From the NCBI GenBank assembly GCA_947455285.1, contig CANGOK010000060.1:1-13431 (forward strand): a DNA stretch of 13,431 bases, in the 5' to 3' direction. This stretch comes from Beijerinckiaceae bacterium. Its GTDB lineage: Bacteria; Pseudomonadota; Alphaproteobacteria; Rhizobiales; Beijerinckiaceae. Each line of letters begins with the position of its first letter. Positions within the stretch are counted from its first letter, which is position 1. A program made the position numbers and the translations under genes. Under the pieces are notes generated by a model that was not told where the DNA came from, did not search any database, and saw only the letters and a program-made list of their open reading frames with translations. Shown here in pieces: positions 1-8,638 of the stretch.

Positions 1-82
1 CCTTGAACTGTTCGCGCGTCACGCTGTCGAGCTTGCGCCACTCCTTGAGCGCTTCGTCCAGAAAAGCGAGCTCATAGGTCAT
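1..82 (-). CDS. RelE/StbE-family toxin of a type II TA module, 5' part only (cut by window edge)
   Basis: Only the first 27 codons are inside the window; the gene continues leftward past position 1. The peptide begins MTYELAFLDEALKEWRKLD, which resembles the start of RelE/StbE toxins; members of this family are generally ribosome-dependent mRNA interferases. The ATG (82-80) lies inside the last codons of the antitoxin gene, giving an 11-nt overlap, which is typical of co-translated antitoxin-toxin pairs. Another ATG at 75-73 is in a different frame and gives no toxin-like peptide. The catalytic residues of the family lie near the C-terminus and cannot be checked here, so activity is unknown. 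Confidence 0.75.
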   Translation of the reverse strand, partial: MTYELAFLDEALKEWRKLDSVTREQFK

Positions 83-320
83 CCAGTGAGACCTTGTGCA
101 CGGTCTGGCCCTCTCGAGCGTCGGCGATGGCGTTCAGTTCCAGATCTTCAAGCCGTTCAAGCATCGCTTCATAGGCTTTGGCGGGCACGCAGTAGAAGGC
201 GGGTTCATTGCGGTTGAGGATCGCAACGGGGAAGCCCTCACCGGCCGCGACTGTGCCCATCGGGTTCTTCTTCAGCTCGGAAACGCTGGCGCTGGTGGCA
301 GCGAGGATTTGATGAACCAT
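72..320 (-). CDS. Phd/YefM-family antitoxin, StbD-like
   Basis: An 82-residue protein starting MVHQILAATSASVSELKKNP, the N-terminal signature of StbD/Phd-YefM antitoxins. These bind operator DNA through the N-terminal half and neutralise the toxin with the C-terminal tail. The middle part (AILNRNEPAFYCVPAKAYEAML, split as AILNRNEPAFYC then VPAKAYEAML) matches the family core, and the C-terminal third is acidic and helical as expected. An in-frame upstream start exists at 353, but the ATG at 320 is chosen because AAGGAGG (minus strand, 333-327) stands 6 nt before it and the usual family N-terminus begins there. The toxin ATG lies within its last four codons. It is transcribed divergently from the SOS operon. 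Autoregulation by the antitoxin is expected for the family but inferred here. Confidence 0.85.
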   Translation of the reverse strand: MVHQILAATSASVSELKKNPMGTVAAGEGFPVAILNRNEPAFYCVPAKAYEAMLERLEDLELNAIADAREGQTVHKVSLDDL

Positions 321-336
321 CTTAAGCCTCCTTAAG
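321..336 (-). promoter_or_regulatory. Hairpin/operator candidate with the antitoxin ribosome binding site in its loop
   Basis: On the minus strand the sequence reads CTTAAG-GAGG-CTTAAG, and the next base is the A of the antitoxin ATG. It is a perfect 6-bp inverted repeat around a 4-nt loop, and the loop is the GAGG core of the Shine-Dalgarno. It could fold in the mRNA, serve as a DNA operator for the antitoxin (two CTTAAG palindromes 10 bp apart), or both. Role inferred. Confidence 0.45.
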
Positions 337-342
337 AGGGCT

Positions 343-372
343 ATTATTAGCACCTTTAACAGGTCTCTTCAA
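343..372 (-). promoter_or_regulatory. Candidate sigma-70-type promoter of the TA operon
   Basis: On the minus strand, TTGAAG (372-367) and AATAAT (348-343) are separated by 18 nt. They match the -35 consensus at 4 of 6 and the -10 consensus at 5 of 6. Transcription would begin near 336, about 16 nt before the antitoxin ATG, so the CTTAAG repeats would lie at the transcript's 5' end. Confidence 0.45.
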
Positions 373-409
373 ACAGAGGGCTGAAACAGATGGCGCTGAT
401 TCCACCCCC

Positions 410-439
410 TTGACTCTCCACGCCAATCCAGCAAATAAA
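410..439 (+). promoter_or_regulatory. Candidate promoter of imuA-imuB-dnaE2
   Basis: TTGACT (410-415) matches the -35 consensus at 5 of 6 bases. AATAAA (434-439), 18 nt downstream, is a weak -10 (4 of 6). The LexA box begins 4 nt after the -10, so bound LexA would cover the expected start of transcription near 446. A GANTC site (GACTC, 412-416) overlaps the -35. Confidence 0.5.
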
Positions 440-442
440 TAA

Positions 443-457
443 GAACAAATGTAGAAC
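443..457 (+). promoter_or_regulatory. LexA (SOS) box, alphaproteobacterial type
   Basis: The direct repeat GAAC-AAATGTA-GAAC fits exactly the GAAC-N7-GAAC (equivalently GTTC-N7-GTTC) motif that LexA recognises in Alphaproteobacteria. It lies 20 nt before the imuA ATG, directly behind the candidate -10. Placement in front of imuA-imuB-dnaE2, a classical LexA target in this class, makes the assignment strong. Confidence 0.88.
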
Positions 458-477
458 AATTGTGGAGCAACAGACCG

Positions 478-1242
478 ATGTCGCAGGGCGGCAGTTCGGA
501 ACAGGTAGGCTTTTTGCGCGCGGCCATCGCGCGGATCGAGGCGCAGAATCCCGCAGGCGCGCTGGCCGCGAACACGGCGCAGGGGCGCCTGTGCGAAATC
601 GCGCCCGCAACATCAGCCGATGGGGCGGCCGCCTGCGGTTTCGCCCTGTCGCTGGCCATAGCGGCGGCCGCGCGGCCGGGGCTGATCGTGTGGGTGATGG
701 AGGATTTCGTCTTCCATGAGAACGGCGCGCCCTATGGGCCGGGCCTGCATCACCATGGCCTGCCCATGGAGCGCTTCGTGCTGGTGCGCACCGAAGGGCC
801 GCGCCAGACGCTTTGGGCGCTCGAGGAGGCGCTGAAATCGCGCGCCTGCGCCGCCGCCATCGGGGAGTTGCGCGACGGCGCCCGCCATTTCGACCTTTCC
901 GCCACCCGCCGCCTGATCCTCGCCGCCCGAGCAGGCCGCAGCGAGGGGCTGCTGCTCCATACCCGTCCGGCGCAGGGGCTCTCCACCGCCGCGCAACTGC
1001 GCTTCGAAGTCTCTGGCCAGCCGGGACCGACCCTCGTCTCAGCAGGCGGGCGCAGGCCCATTCCCACGCATCCCGCCTGGGGCGTGCGGGTGCTGAAGGC
1101 TAGAGCCGCCGATGGCCAATACGGACATCCAGACGCCGAGCGGCGCCGGGACATGATCTGGGGCCGCCCCCTCCAACAACAGAAAGGACCATCCGGTGAC
1201 GCGCTATCTCTCGGTACGGATCGGCGGCAAAAGCTCGCCTGA
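478..1242 (+). CDS. imuA: ImuA, SOS mutasome accessory protein
   Basis: A 254-residue protein, of usual size for the family. ImuA is a RecA/SulA-related protein needed with ImuB and DnaE2 for damage-induced mutagenesis. Family-like segments include the N-terminal helix (FLRAAIARIEAQ), the core around VWVMEDFVFHENGAPYGPG with LHHHGLPMERFVLVRT, and the LWALEEALKSRACAAAIGEL block. No Walker A loop is visible; the matching place reads APATSADGAAACG. The ATG at 478 is chosen: GGAG (464-467) stands 10 nt upstream. The in-frame TTG at 460 is too close to the LexA box and the expected transcript start. The last 47 nt overlap imuB in another frame, so the C-terminal residues are encoded inside imuB. 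Identification rests on sequence resemblance plus the conserved operon. Confidence 0.87.
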   Translation: MSQGGSSEQVGFLRAAIARIEAQNPAGALAANTAQGRLCEIAPATSADGAAACGFALSLAIAAAARPGLIVWVMEDFVFHENGAPYGPGLHHHGLPMERFVLVRTEGPRQTLWALEEALKSRACAAAIGELRDGARHFDLSATRRLILAARAGRSEGLLLHTRPAQGLSTAAQLRFEVSGQPGPTLVSAGGRRPIPTHPAWGVRVLKARAADGQYGHPDAERRRDMIWGRPLQQQKGPSGDALSLGTDRRQKLA

Positions 1243-2632
1243 CGCGGAAATCCTTACCCCTCGCCTCACCCCCGCGCGCCTCGCCGACTGGTGCAGGCGC
1301 TTCACCCCGCTCGCAGCGCCCGACGCGCCCGACGGCGCCATGCTCGACATTTCAGGCGCGGCGCATCTCTTTGGCGGCGAAAACGCGCTGGCGGCAGAGA
1401 TCGAAACGCGTCTGGCGAAGCTCGGCTATGAAGCGCGCGCCGCGCTCGCCGATACGCCGGAGGCCGCATGGGCTTTGGCGCGCTATGGCGGCGTGCGCGC
1501 CATTCCCGAAGGCGCCGATGAAAAGGTTTTGCGCCGCCTGCTAGGCGCCCTGCCCGTCGCCGCGCTGCGCCTTGATCCCGAGACCGCCTATGCGCTCTCC
1601 CAAACGGGCCTCAAGCGCATCGATGACCTCATCCTGCGCCCGCGTGCGCCCATCGCCGCGCGCTTTGGCGCCCATGTCTTCACAAGGCTCGATGGGCTTC
1701 TGGGACGAACGCGCAGCCCCATCACGCCCCGCTTCGAGGCGCCGGTCTATCTGGTGGAGCGACGCTTCGCCGACCCCATCGCAAGGCGCGATGATGTGGA
1801 GGGCGCGCTGGCCATGCTGGCGGGCGATCTCACGCGCCTGCTGGAGCGGCATGGGGAGGGCGCGCGACAGTTGGAGGCGACGCTCTTTCGCGCCGATGGC
1901 GCCGTGCGCCGCATCGCCGCCGCATCAAGCCGCCCCCTGCGCGACGCATCGGCCATCGCAAGGCTCTTTCACGAACGCATCAAGGCCGCAGGCGAGGCGC
2001 GCGACGAAGATCCGCTCGACAGCGGCTATGGCTTCGATCTCCTGCGCCTCGCCGCACTTGAAGTCGAGCGGCTGGGCGAGCGGCAGGAAGCTTTGGGGCG
2101 GCAGGATTTCGTTCTACCCATCGAGACCCCACGACGCCGCGCCGCCACCGAAACGGCGCCGGAGATGGCTGAAGACCTCACCGATCTCGTGGACCGGCTC
2201 GGCGCAAGGCTTGGGCTACGCAGGGTGATGCGGCTCGTTCCGCAGGATGCGCATCTGCCCGAATTCGCCGTCATCGCCATGCCGGCGGCGCAGATGCGAA
2301 GCGGCGGGCGCGAGGCTTCATGGAGCAGCGAGACCGCCCTGCCCCGCCCCATCCGCATGTTCGAACGACCCGAGCCCGTCGAGACCATGGCGGAGGCGCC
2401 CGATGGACCGCCGCTGCGTTTTCGCTGGCGACGCGTGCTGCATGAAGTCGCCGCCATAGAAGGGCCTGAGCGCATTTCGAGCGAATGGTGGAAACATGAC
2501 GCCCATGCGCTCACCCGCGATTATTTCCGCGTGGAGGATCGCAAGGGCCATCGCTTCTGGATGTATCGCGAAGGCCTTTATGGCGTAGAGGCGCCAAGGC
2601 CGCGCTGGTTCATGCAGGGCCTGTTCGCATAG
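1196..2632 (+). CDS. imuB: ImuB, Y-family-like pseudo-polymerase of the SOS mutasome, short at the N-terminus
   Basis: A 478-residue protein. ImuB resembles Y-family polymerases but lacks catalysis; it links DnaE2 and ImuA to the beta clamp. Recognisable blocks are ADWCRRFTPLAAPD (30-43) with LDISGAAHLFGGE (50-62), ALADTPEAAWALARYG (83-98), LVDRLGARLGLRRVMRLVPQ (331-350), and the C-terminal WWKHDAHALTRDYFRVED (431-448) with GLYGVEAPRPRWFMQGLFA. Start GTG 1196 has AAAGGA 7 nt upstream, and the frame is closed by TGA at 1154-1156, so no longer start is possible. RYLS at residues 3-6 looks like the normal family N-terminus, yet the ADWC block comes at residue 30 instead of about 85-95, so the usual first palm strands are missing. 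Q297-E-A-L (or Q303) is a possible clamp-binding motif (inference). It overlaps imuA by 47 nt and ends 7 nt before dnaE2. Confidence 0.9.
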   Translation: MTRYLSVRIGGKSSPDAEILTPRLTPARLADWCRRFTPLAAPDAPDGAMLDISGAAHLFGGENALAAEIETRLAKLGYEARAALADTPEAAWALARYGGVRAIPEGADEKVLRRLLGALPVAALRLDPETAYALSQTGLKRIDDLILRPRAPIAARFGAHVFTRLDGLLGRTRSPITPRFEAPVYLVERRFADPIARRDDVEGALAMLAGDLTRLLERHGEGARQLEATLFRADGAVRRIAAASSRPLRDASAIARLFHERIKAAGEARDEDPLDSGYGFDLLRLAALEVERLGERQEALGRQDFVLPIETPRRRAATETAPEMAEDLTDLVDRLGARLGLRRVMRLVPQDAHLPEFAVIAMPAAQMRSGGREASWSSETALPRPIRMFERPEPVETMAEAPDGPPLRFRWRRVLHEVAAIEGPERISSEWWKHDAHALTRDYFRVEDRKGHRFWMYREGLYGVEAPRPRWFMQGLFA

Positions 2633-2639
2633 CAAAGCC

Positions 2640-5963
<3,324 letters not shown>

Positions 5964-6003
5964 CGCGCGATGCGTCCTATGCTGGAGCCGGGCGAGGAAG
6001 ACG

Positions 6004-6912
6004 ATGAGCGAAAAACCAGACGACATTCCCTATGACAGGCAGCCCTACACGGCCGGAGAAACCGTCGAGGTTTCTCCCCTCGTGCGCAGGCTCATTGCGC
6101 CCAATCGCGGACCCTTCACCTTCACCGGCACCTGCGCCTATATCGTAGGGCGTGGACGCGTGACGGTGATTGACCCCGGCCCCGACGACGAAGCCCATAT
6201 GGCGGCGCTGCTTGAGGCGACCAAAGGCGAGAAGATCGACCATATCCTCGTCACCCATACTCATCGCGATCATTCGCCCGGCGCGCGGCGCCTGCGCGCA
6301 TTGACGGGCGCGCCGATCCTCGGCTGCAAGCCCCATGTCACCATTGAAGACGCGCCCTCGGGCCGGCTCGACGCCAGCCATGATCTAGACCACGATCCAG
6401 ATCAGGCGATGGAGGATGGCGAACGCCTAATCGGCGACGGCTATAATCTAACCGCCGTGCATACGCCCGGCCACGCCTCCAACCATCTGTGCTTCGCTTT
6501 TGAAGAAGAGAACGCCCTGTTCTCAGGAGATCATGTGATGGCGTGGTCCACCACCATCGTCGCGCCGCCCGATGGACACATGAGCGATTACATGGCCTCG
6601 CTAGACAAGCTGCGCGCGCGCAATGAAGCCATCTATTGGCCCGGCCACGGCGGGCCAGTGCGCGATCCCCAACGTTTCGTGCGGGCGCTTGCTGGCCATC
6701 GACGTTATCGCGAAGGCGCCATCGTGACGGCGATCAACAATGGGCTCGACACGATCCCGGCGATCGTCGCGAAAATATACGAGAGCCTCGACCCGCGCCT
6801 CACGGGAGCCGCGAGCCTTTCAGTGCTGGCGCACCTTGAAGACCTCGTCGCGCGCGGCGTCGTTGATGCGGGAGGGCCGGCGACCCTCACCGCACGCTAC
6901 GCAAGACGCTGA
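6004..6912 (+). CDS. MBL-fold metallo-hydrolase, LACTB2-like
   Basis: A 302-residue protein with the metallo-beta-lactamase metal site: THTHRDH (H85, H87, D89, H90), H157 in HTPGHASNH, D176 in SGDH, and H215 in WPGHGG. The C-terminal stretch from about 230 (GAIVTAINNGLDTIPAIVAKIY, i.e. GAIVTAINNG then LDTIPAIVAKIY) through VLAHLEDLVARGVV resembles the winged-helix part of LACTB2-type proteins, some of which are endoribonucleases. The substrate cannot be told from sequence. ATG 6004 is chosen because GAGGAAG precedes it and the conserved part starts soon after; an open frame reaching back into dnaE2 is a by-product of GC-rich sequence. It lies 40 nt behind dnaE2 on the same strand, so read-through from the SOS operon is possible. 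Its stop directly abuts the stop of the convergent stress-protein gene. Confidence 0.88.
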   Translation: MSEKPDDIPYDRQPYTAGETVEVSPLVRRLIAPNRGPFTFTGTCAYIVGRGRVTVIDPGPDDEAHMAALLEATKGEKIDHILVTHTHRDHSPGARRLRALTGAPILGCKPHVTIEDAPSGRLDASHDLDHDPDQAMEDGERLIGDGYNLTAVHTPGHASNHLCFAFEEENALFSGDHVMAWSTTIVAPPDGHMSDYMASLDKLRARNEAIYWPGHGGPVRDPQRFVRALAGHRRYREGAIVTAINNGLDTIPAIVAKIYESLDPRLTGAASLSVLAHLEDLVARGVVDAGGPATLTARYARR

Positions 6913-7359
6913 TCACCGACAGACGAGAACCGGCGCCTTCGACTGCGCCACGACCTCAGCCGCCTGACTGCCCATGACGATGCGGGCCAGACCGCCGCGC
7001 GCATGAGTCGACAGAACGATGAGATCGCAGCCACGCGATTGTGCGACGCGCAGGATCGCTTCTGAAGGGCGGCTGTCGGGCTCATGCACCAACTGACAGG
7101 GAACGCCCACAGCGTCAGCTCTCTCGCGCACCACGTCGAGAATGCGCATGGCCCGAGCCTCGGACTCGGCTTCATAGTCAGCGACCGGATGCTTGTCGCC
7201 AAGCTCGGCGCGGCTCACCATGTCGCCGACGCCCCAGGGTTCAGTCACGGTGACGGCGGTGACCTTGGCGCCCACCGATTTCGCAAGCGCCAACCCATGG
7301 GCAAGCGCACGGTAGGACAATTCGGATCCATCGGTTGCGATCAGGATATGCTGGTACAT
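6913..7359 (-). CDS. Universal stress protein (UspA family)
   Basis: A 148-residue single-domain Usp. It starts MYQHILIATDGSELSYRA, the standard first strand with the Asp that contacts nucleotide, and ends with STHARGGLARIVMGSQAAEV followed by VLVCR, the family's ATP-binding loop. In this loop the first glycine of the usual G-x2-G-x9-G-S pattern is Ala; the rest fits. Usp proteins are cytosolic, often dimeric, and made under stress or growth arrest. The ATG at 7359 is chosen because GGAGG (minus strand, 7370-7366) stands 6 nt before it; an in-frame start at 7437 would add 26 residues outside the fold. It lies downstream of the DUF1499 gene on the same strand, with a 74-nt gap. Specific role unknown. 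Confidence 0.9.
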   Translation of the reverse strand: MYQHILIATDGSELSYRALAHGLALAKSVGAKVTAVTVTEPWGVGDMVSRAELGDKHPVADYEAESEARAMRILDVVRERADAVGVPCQLVHEPDSRPSEAILRVAQSRGCDLIVLSTHARGGLARIVMGSQAAEVVAQSKAPVLVCR

Positions 7360-7406
7360 GTCGGACCTCCCGTTTGTGGCAAGGTGACGACTTCGGCCCG
7401 TCAACG

Positions 7407-7424
7407 CATTGATCAGGCTCAATG
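7407..7424 (-). other. Small inverted repeat after the DUF1499 gene
   Basis: CATTGA and TCAATG form a perfect 6-bp stem around a 6-nt loop, about 10 nt past the DUF1499 stop and before the stress-protein gene. There is no T-run after it on the minus strand, so it is not a good intrinsic terminator. It could be an mRNA processing or stabilising hairpin. Confidence 0.25.
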
Positions 7425-7433
7425 GTTTAGAGA

Positions 7434-8210
7434 TCAACGCGCATCAAGCTGGGTTTGCAGCTCCTCAGCGAAACGCCGGATGCGCCGGGCGTTTTCCCCA
7501 AAATCATGGCGCCCGAAACGCGAGGCGGAGCGGATGTCGATCCGCGTCTGGCCGGCCAGCGGCCGCACCCGGATGGTCACGTCCTGCGGAAAGCCCATCA
7601 GCAGGGTCTTGTCCACCGCGTCGATATGGCCGAGCCCCACGCGCCCACCGGGCGCCACCTGATCCACCACCTGCCACTTGCGCGCTGCGACCGCCTTTTG
7701 AACCATCTGCCACGCGTCATCAGCGTCAAGATCGAGAATGATCGGCGCGACGCCGGGATAAGCCCGCCTTTGCGCCTCGCGCGCCTGCTGGGGGATCGTC
7801 TCATGCACGATCTGCTCCCTCGCCGCGAGCGCGCGCGATGAACGGGCGAATTCGGGGGGATCGTTGAGATCGGTCGAGATGTCGTTCAGCGCAGGCAAGC
7901 GCACCGCCTGCGCCACCAACCAAGACGGATAACCGAGCAACAGCGCCGCAAGAAAGACCGCGCCCACTATGGAGCCGACGCCCCGCCGCCCGGTGCGCCA
8001 GATCACGACGGAGCCCGCCCCGCCCAGCAACAGACCAAGACAGGCGATCAGCACAGCAGCGCCAAAGACCGCAAGCACCGCAGTCACCTCGATCATGCCG
8101 CTGCGCGCGAGGCCAACCGACATCGCGCCCACGGTGAGCGCGAACAGGGCGAGGCGCCGACTCCACAGGGCGGCGGCGGACCAGGGCTCTTCAAGGATCA
8201 GACGACGCAT
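7434..8210 (-). CDS. DUF1499-domain membrane protein
   Basis: A 258-residue protein with three predicted membrane segments in the first 100 residues (about 17-37, 41-70 and 76-100), then a soluble domain. The soluble part matches the DUF1499 pattern: AYPGVAPIILDLDADDAWQM (about 150-170), a KWQVVD strand, LMGFPQDVTIRVRPL, and the ending IDIRSASRFGRHDFGENARR with IRRFAEEL. DUF1499 proteins are widespread in Proteobacteria and have no established biochemical role. The likely topology puts the DUF domain outside or inside depending on insertion, which I cannot decide. ATG at 8210; the upstream ribosome site is weak (no clear GGAG). The intergenic region in front holds CtrA-like sites that could act on this gene or on the plus-strand small ORF. 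Confidence 0.8.
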   Translation of the reverse strand: MRRLILEEPWSAAALWSRRLALFALTVGAMSVGLARSGMIEVTAVLAVFGAAVLIACLGLLLGGAGSVVIWRTGRRGVGSIVGAVFLAALLLGYPSWLVAQAVRLPALNDISTDLNDPPEFARSSRALAAREQIVHETIPQQAREAQRRAYPGVAPIILDLDADDAWQMVQKAVAARKWQVVDQVAPGGRVGLGHIDAVDKTLLMGFPQDVTIRVRPLAGQTRIDIRSASRFGRHDFGENARRIRRFAEELQTQLDAR

Positions 8211-8284
8211 GGCGATCCGGGCTTTTGAATAAGGGAAGCCTAACTCTTAATCGGAAATGCGCAATGCAAGGCCGAGACAGGCAT

Positions 8285-8329
8285 AACCTTCGCAGGCGGC
8301 AAAGGTTGCCAAAGACCACATTCGGTCTT
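8285..8329. repeat. Cluster of short inverted repeats in the 8211-8450 intergenic region
   Basis: AACCTT (8285-8290) pairs with AAGGTT (8302-8307). GGCAA (8298-8302) pairs with TTGCC (8306-8310), competing with the first pair. AAGACC (8312-8317) pairs with GGTCTT (8324-8329) around a 6-nt loop. No T-run follows. They may be regulator binding sites or a leader structure; no known RNA family is recognised. Confidence 0.3.
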
Positions 8330-8331
8330 CA

Positions 8332-8339
8332 TTAACCAA
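8332..8339 (+). promoter_or_regulatory. CtrA-like half site
   Basis: TTAACCAA differs by one base from the TTAACCAT half site described for CtrA. It lies 33 nt before the full-length candidate at 8373. Weak on its own; counted only because of its neighbour. Confidence 0.3.
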
Positions 8340-8372
8340 ACTTGGCCATATGCCCCACGGCTCAGTCACCGT

Positions 8373-8388
8373 TTAAGACTGGCTTAAC
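8373..8388 (+). promoter_or_regulatory. Candidate CtrA binding site (TTAA-N7-TTAAC)
   Basis: TTAA-GACTGGC-TTAAC fits exactly the full CtrA motif known from Caulobacter and other Alphaproteobacteria. It lies 62 nt before the preferred start of the small plus-strand ORF and 163 nt before the divergent DUF1499 gene. Such AT-rich 9-base matches are uncommon in DNA this GC-rich. Binding is inferred from motif only. Confidence 0.5.
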
Positions 8389-8450
8389 CGCAGCCGATCG
8401 ACAGTTCTCGCATGACAGGGCGCGATGTCCTGACAGCCTGCGAGCCACCC

Positions 8451-8636
8451 ATGACCATTGATAGCCAGCTTGAGCGGGCGTGCGCGCCCGTGCGTGAAGA
8501 CGCGCGCGACCTCATCGCCCGCCTGTGTCGGGAACTCGGCGTCGGCGCCGTCGCGCAGGCGCTTGAGGAACAGCAGATCGCCACCCCGGCGGAAGAGCGC
8601 AGCGCGCCCGCGCCAAGGGTCGACCTCGCGGCCTGA
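8451..8636 (+). CDS. Small hypothetical protein
   Basis: A 61-residue ORF that I do not recognise. The peptide runs MTIDSQLERACAPVREDARD, then LIARLCRELGVGAVAQALEEQ: a helical, charged stretch with a short polar, proline-containing tail. No signal peptide or membrane segment is seen. In favour of a real gene: third codon positions are strongly G/C as in the neighbours, the peptide is balanced rather than Arg/Pro-rich like the other frames, the stop lies just 2 nt from the end of the convergent transpeptidase gene, and a CtrA-type site lies upstream. Against: no strong Shine-Dalgarno before either start. An in-frame ATG at 8412 would give 74 residues, but it leaves little leader after the CtrA site. 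Confidence 0.45.
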   Translation: MTIDSQLERACAPVREDARDLIARLCRELGVGAVAQALEEQQIATPAEERSAPAPRVDLAA

Positions 8637-8638
8637 GC

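Noticed and set aside
132..160. GTTC repeats inside the antitoxin gene as a second LexA box
   Set aside because: The spacings are not the required 7 nt and the site is inside the coding region.
460..477. Upstream TTG start for imuA adding six residues
   Set aside because: It lies 3 nt behind the LexA box and close to the expected transcript start, with no ribosome site; ATG 478 has GGAG.
1040..1200. imuB as a frameshifted pseudogene
   Set aside because: Other frames upstream do not encode the missing palm motifs, and the GTG has its own ribosome site, so an in-frame deletion fits better.
7407..7424. Intrinsic terminator between DUF1499 and the stress-protein gene
   Set aside because: The 6-bp stem is AT-containing and no T-run follows on the minus strand; kept only as a low-confidence hairpin.
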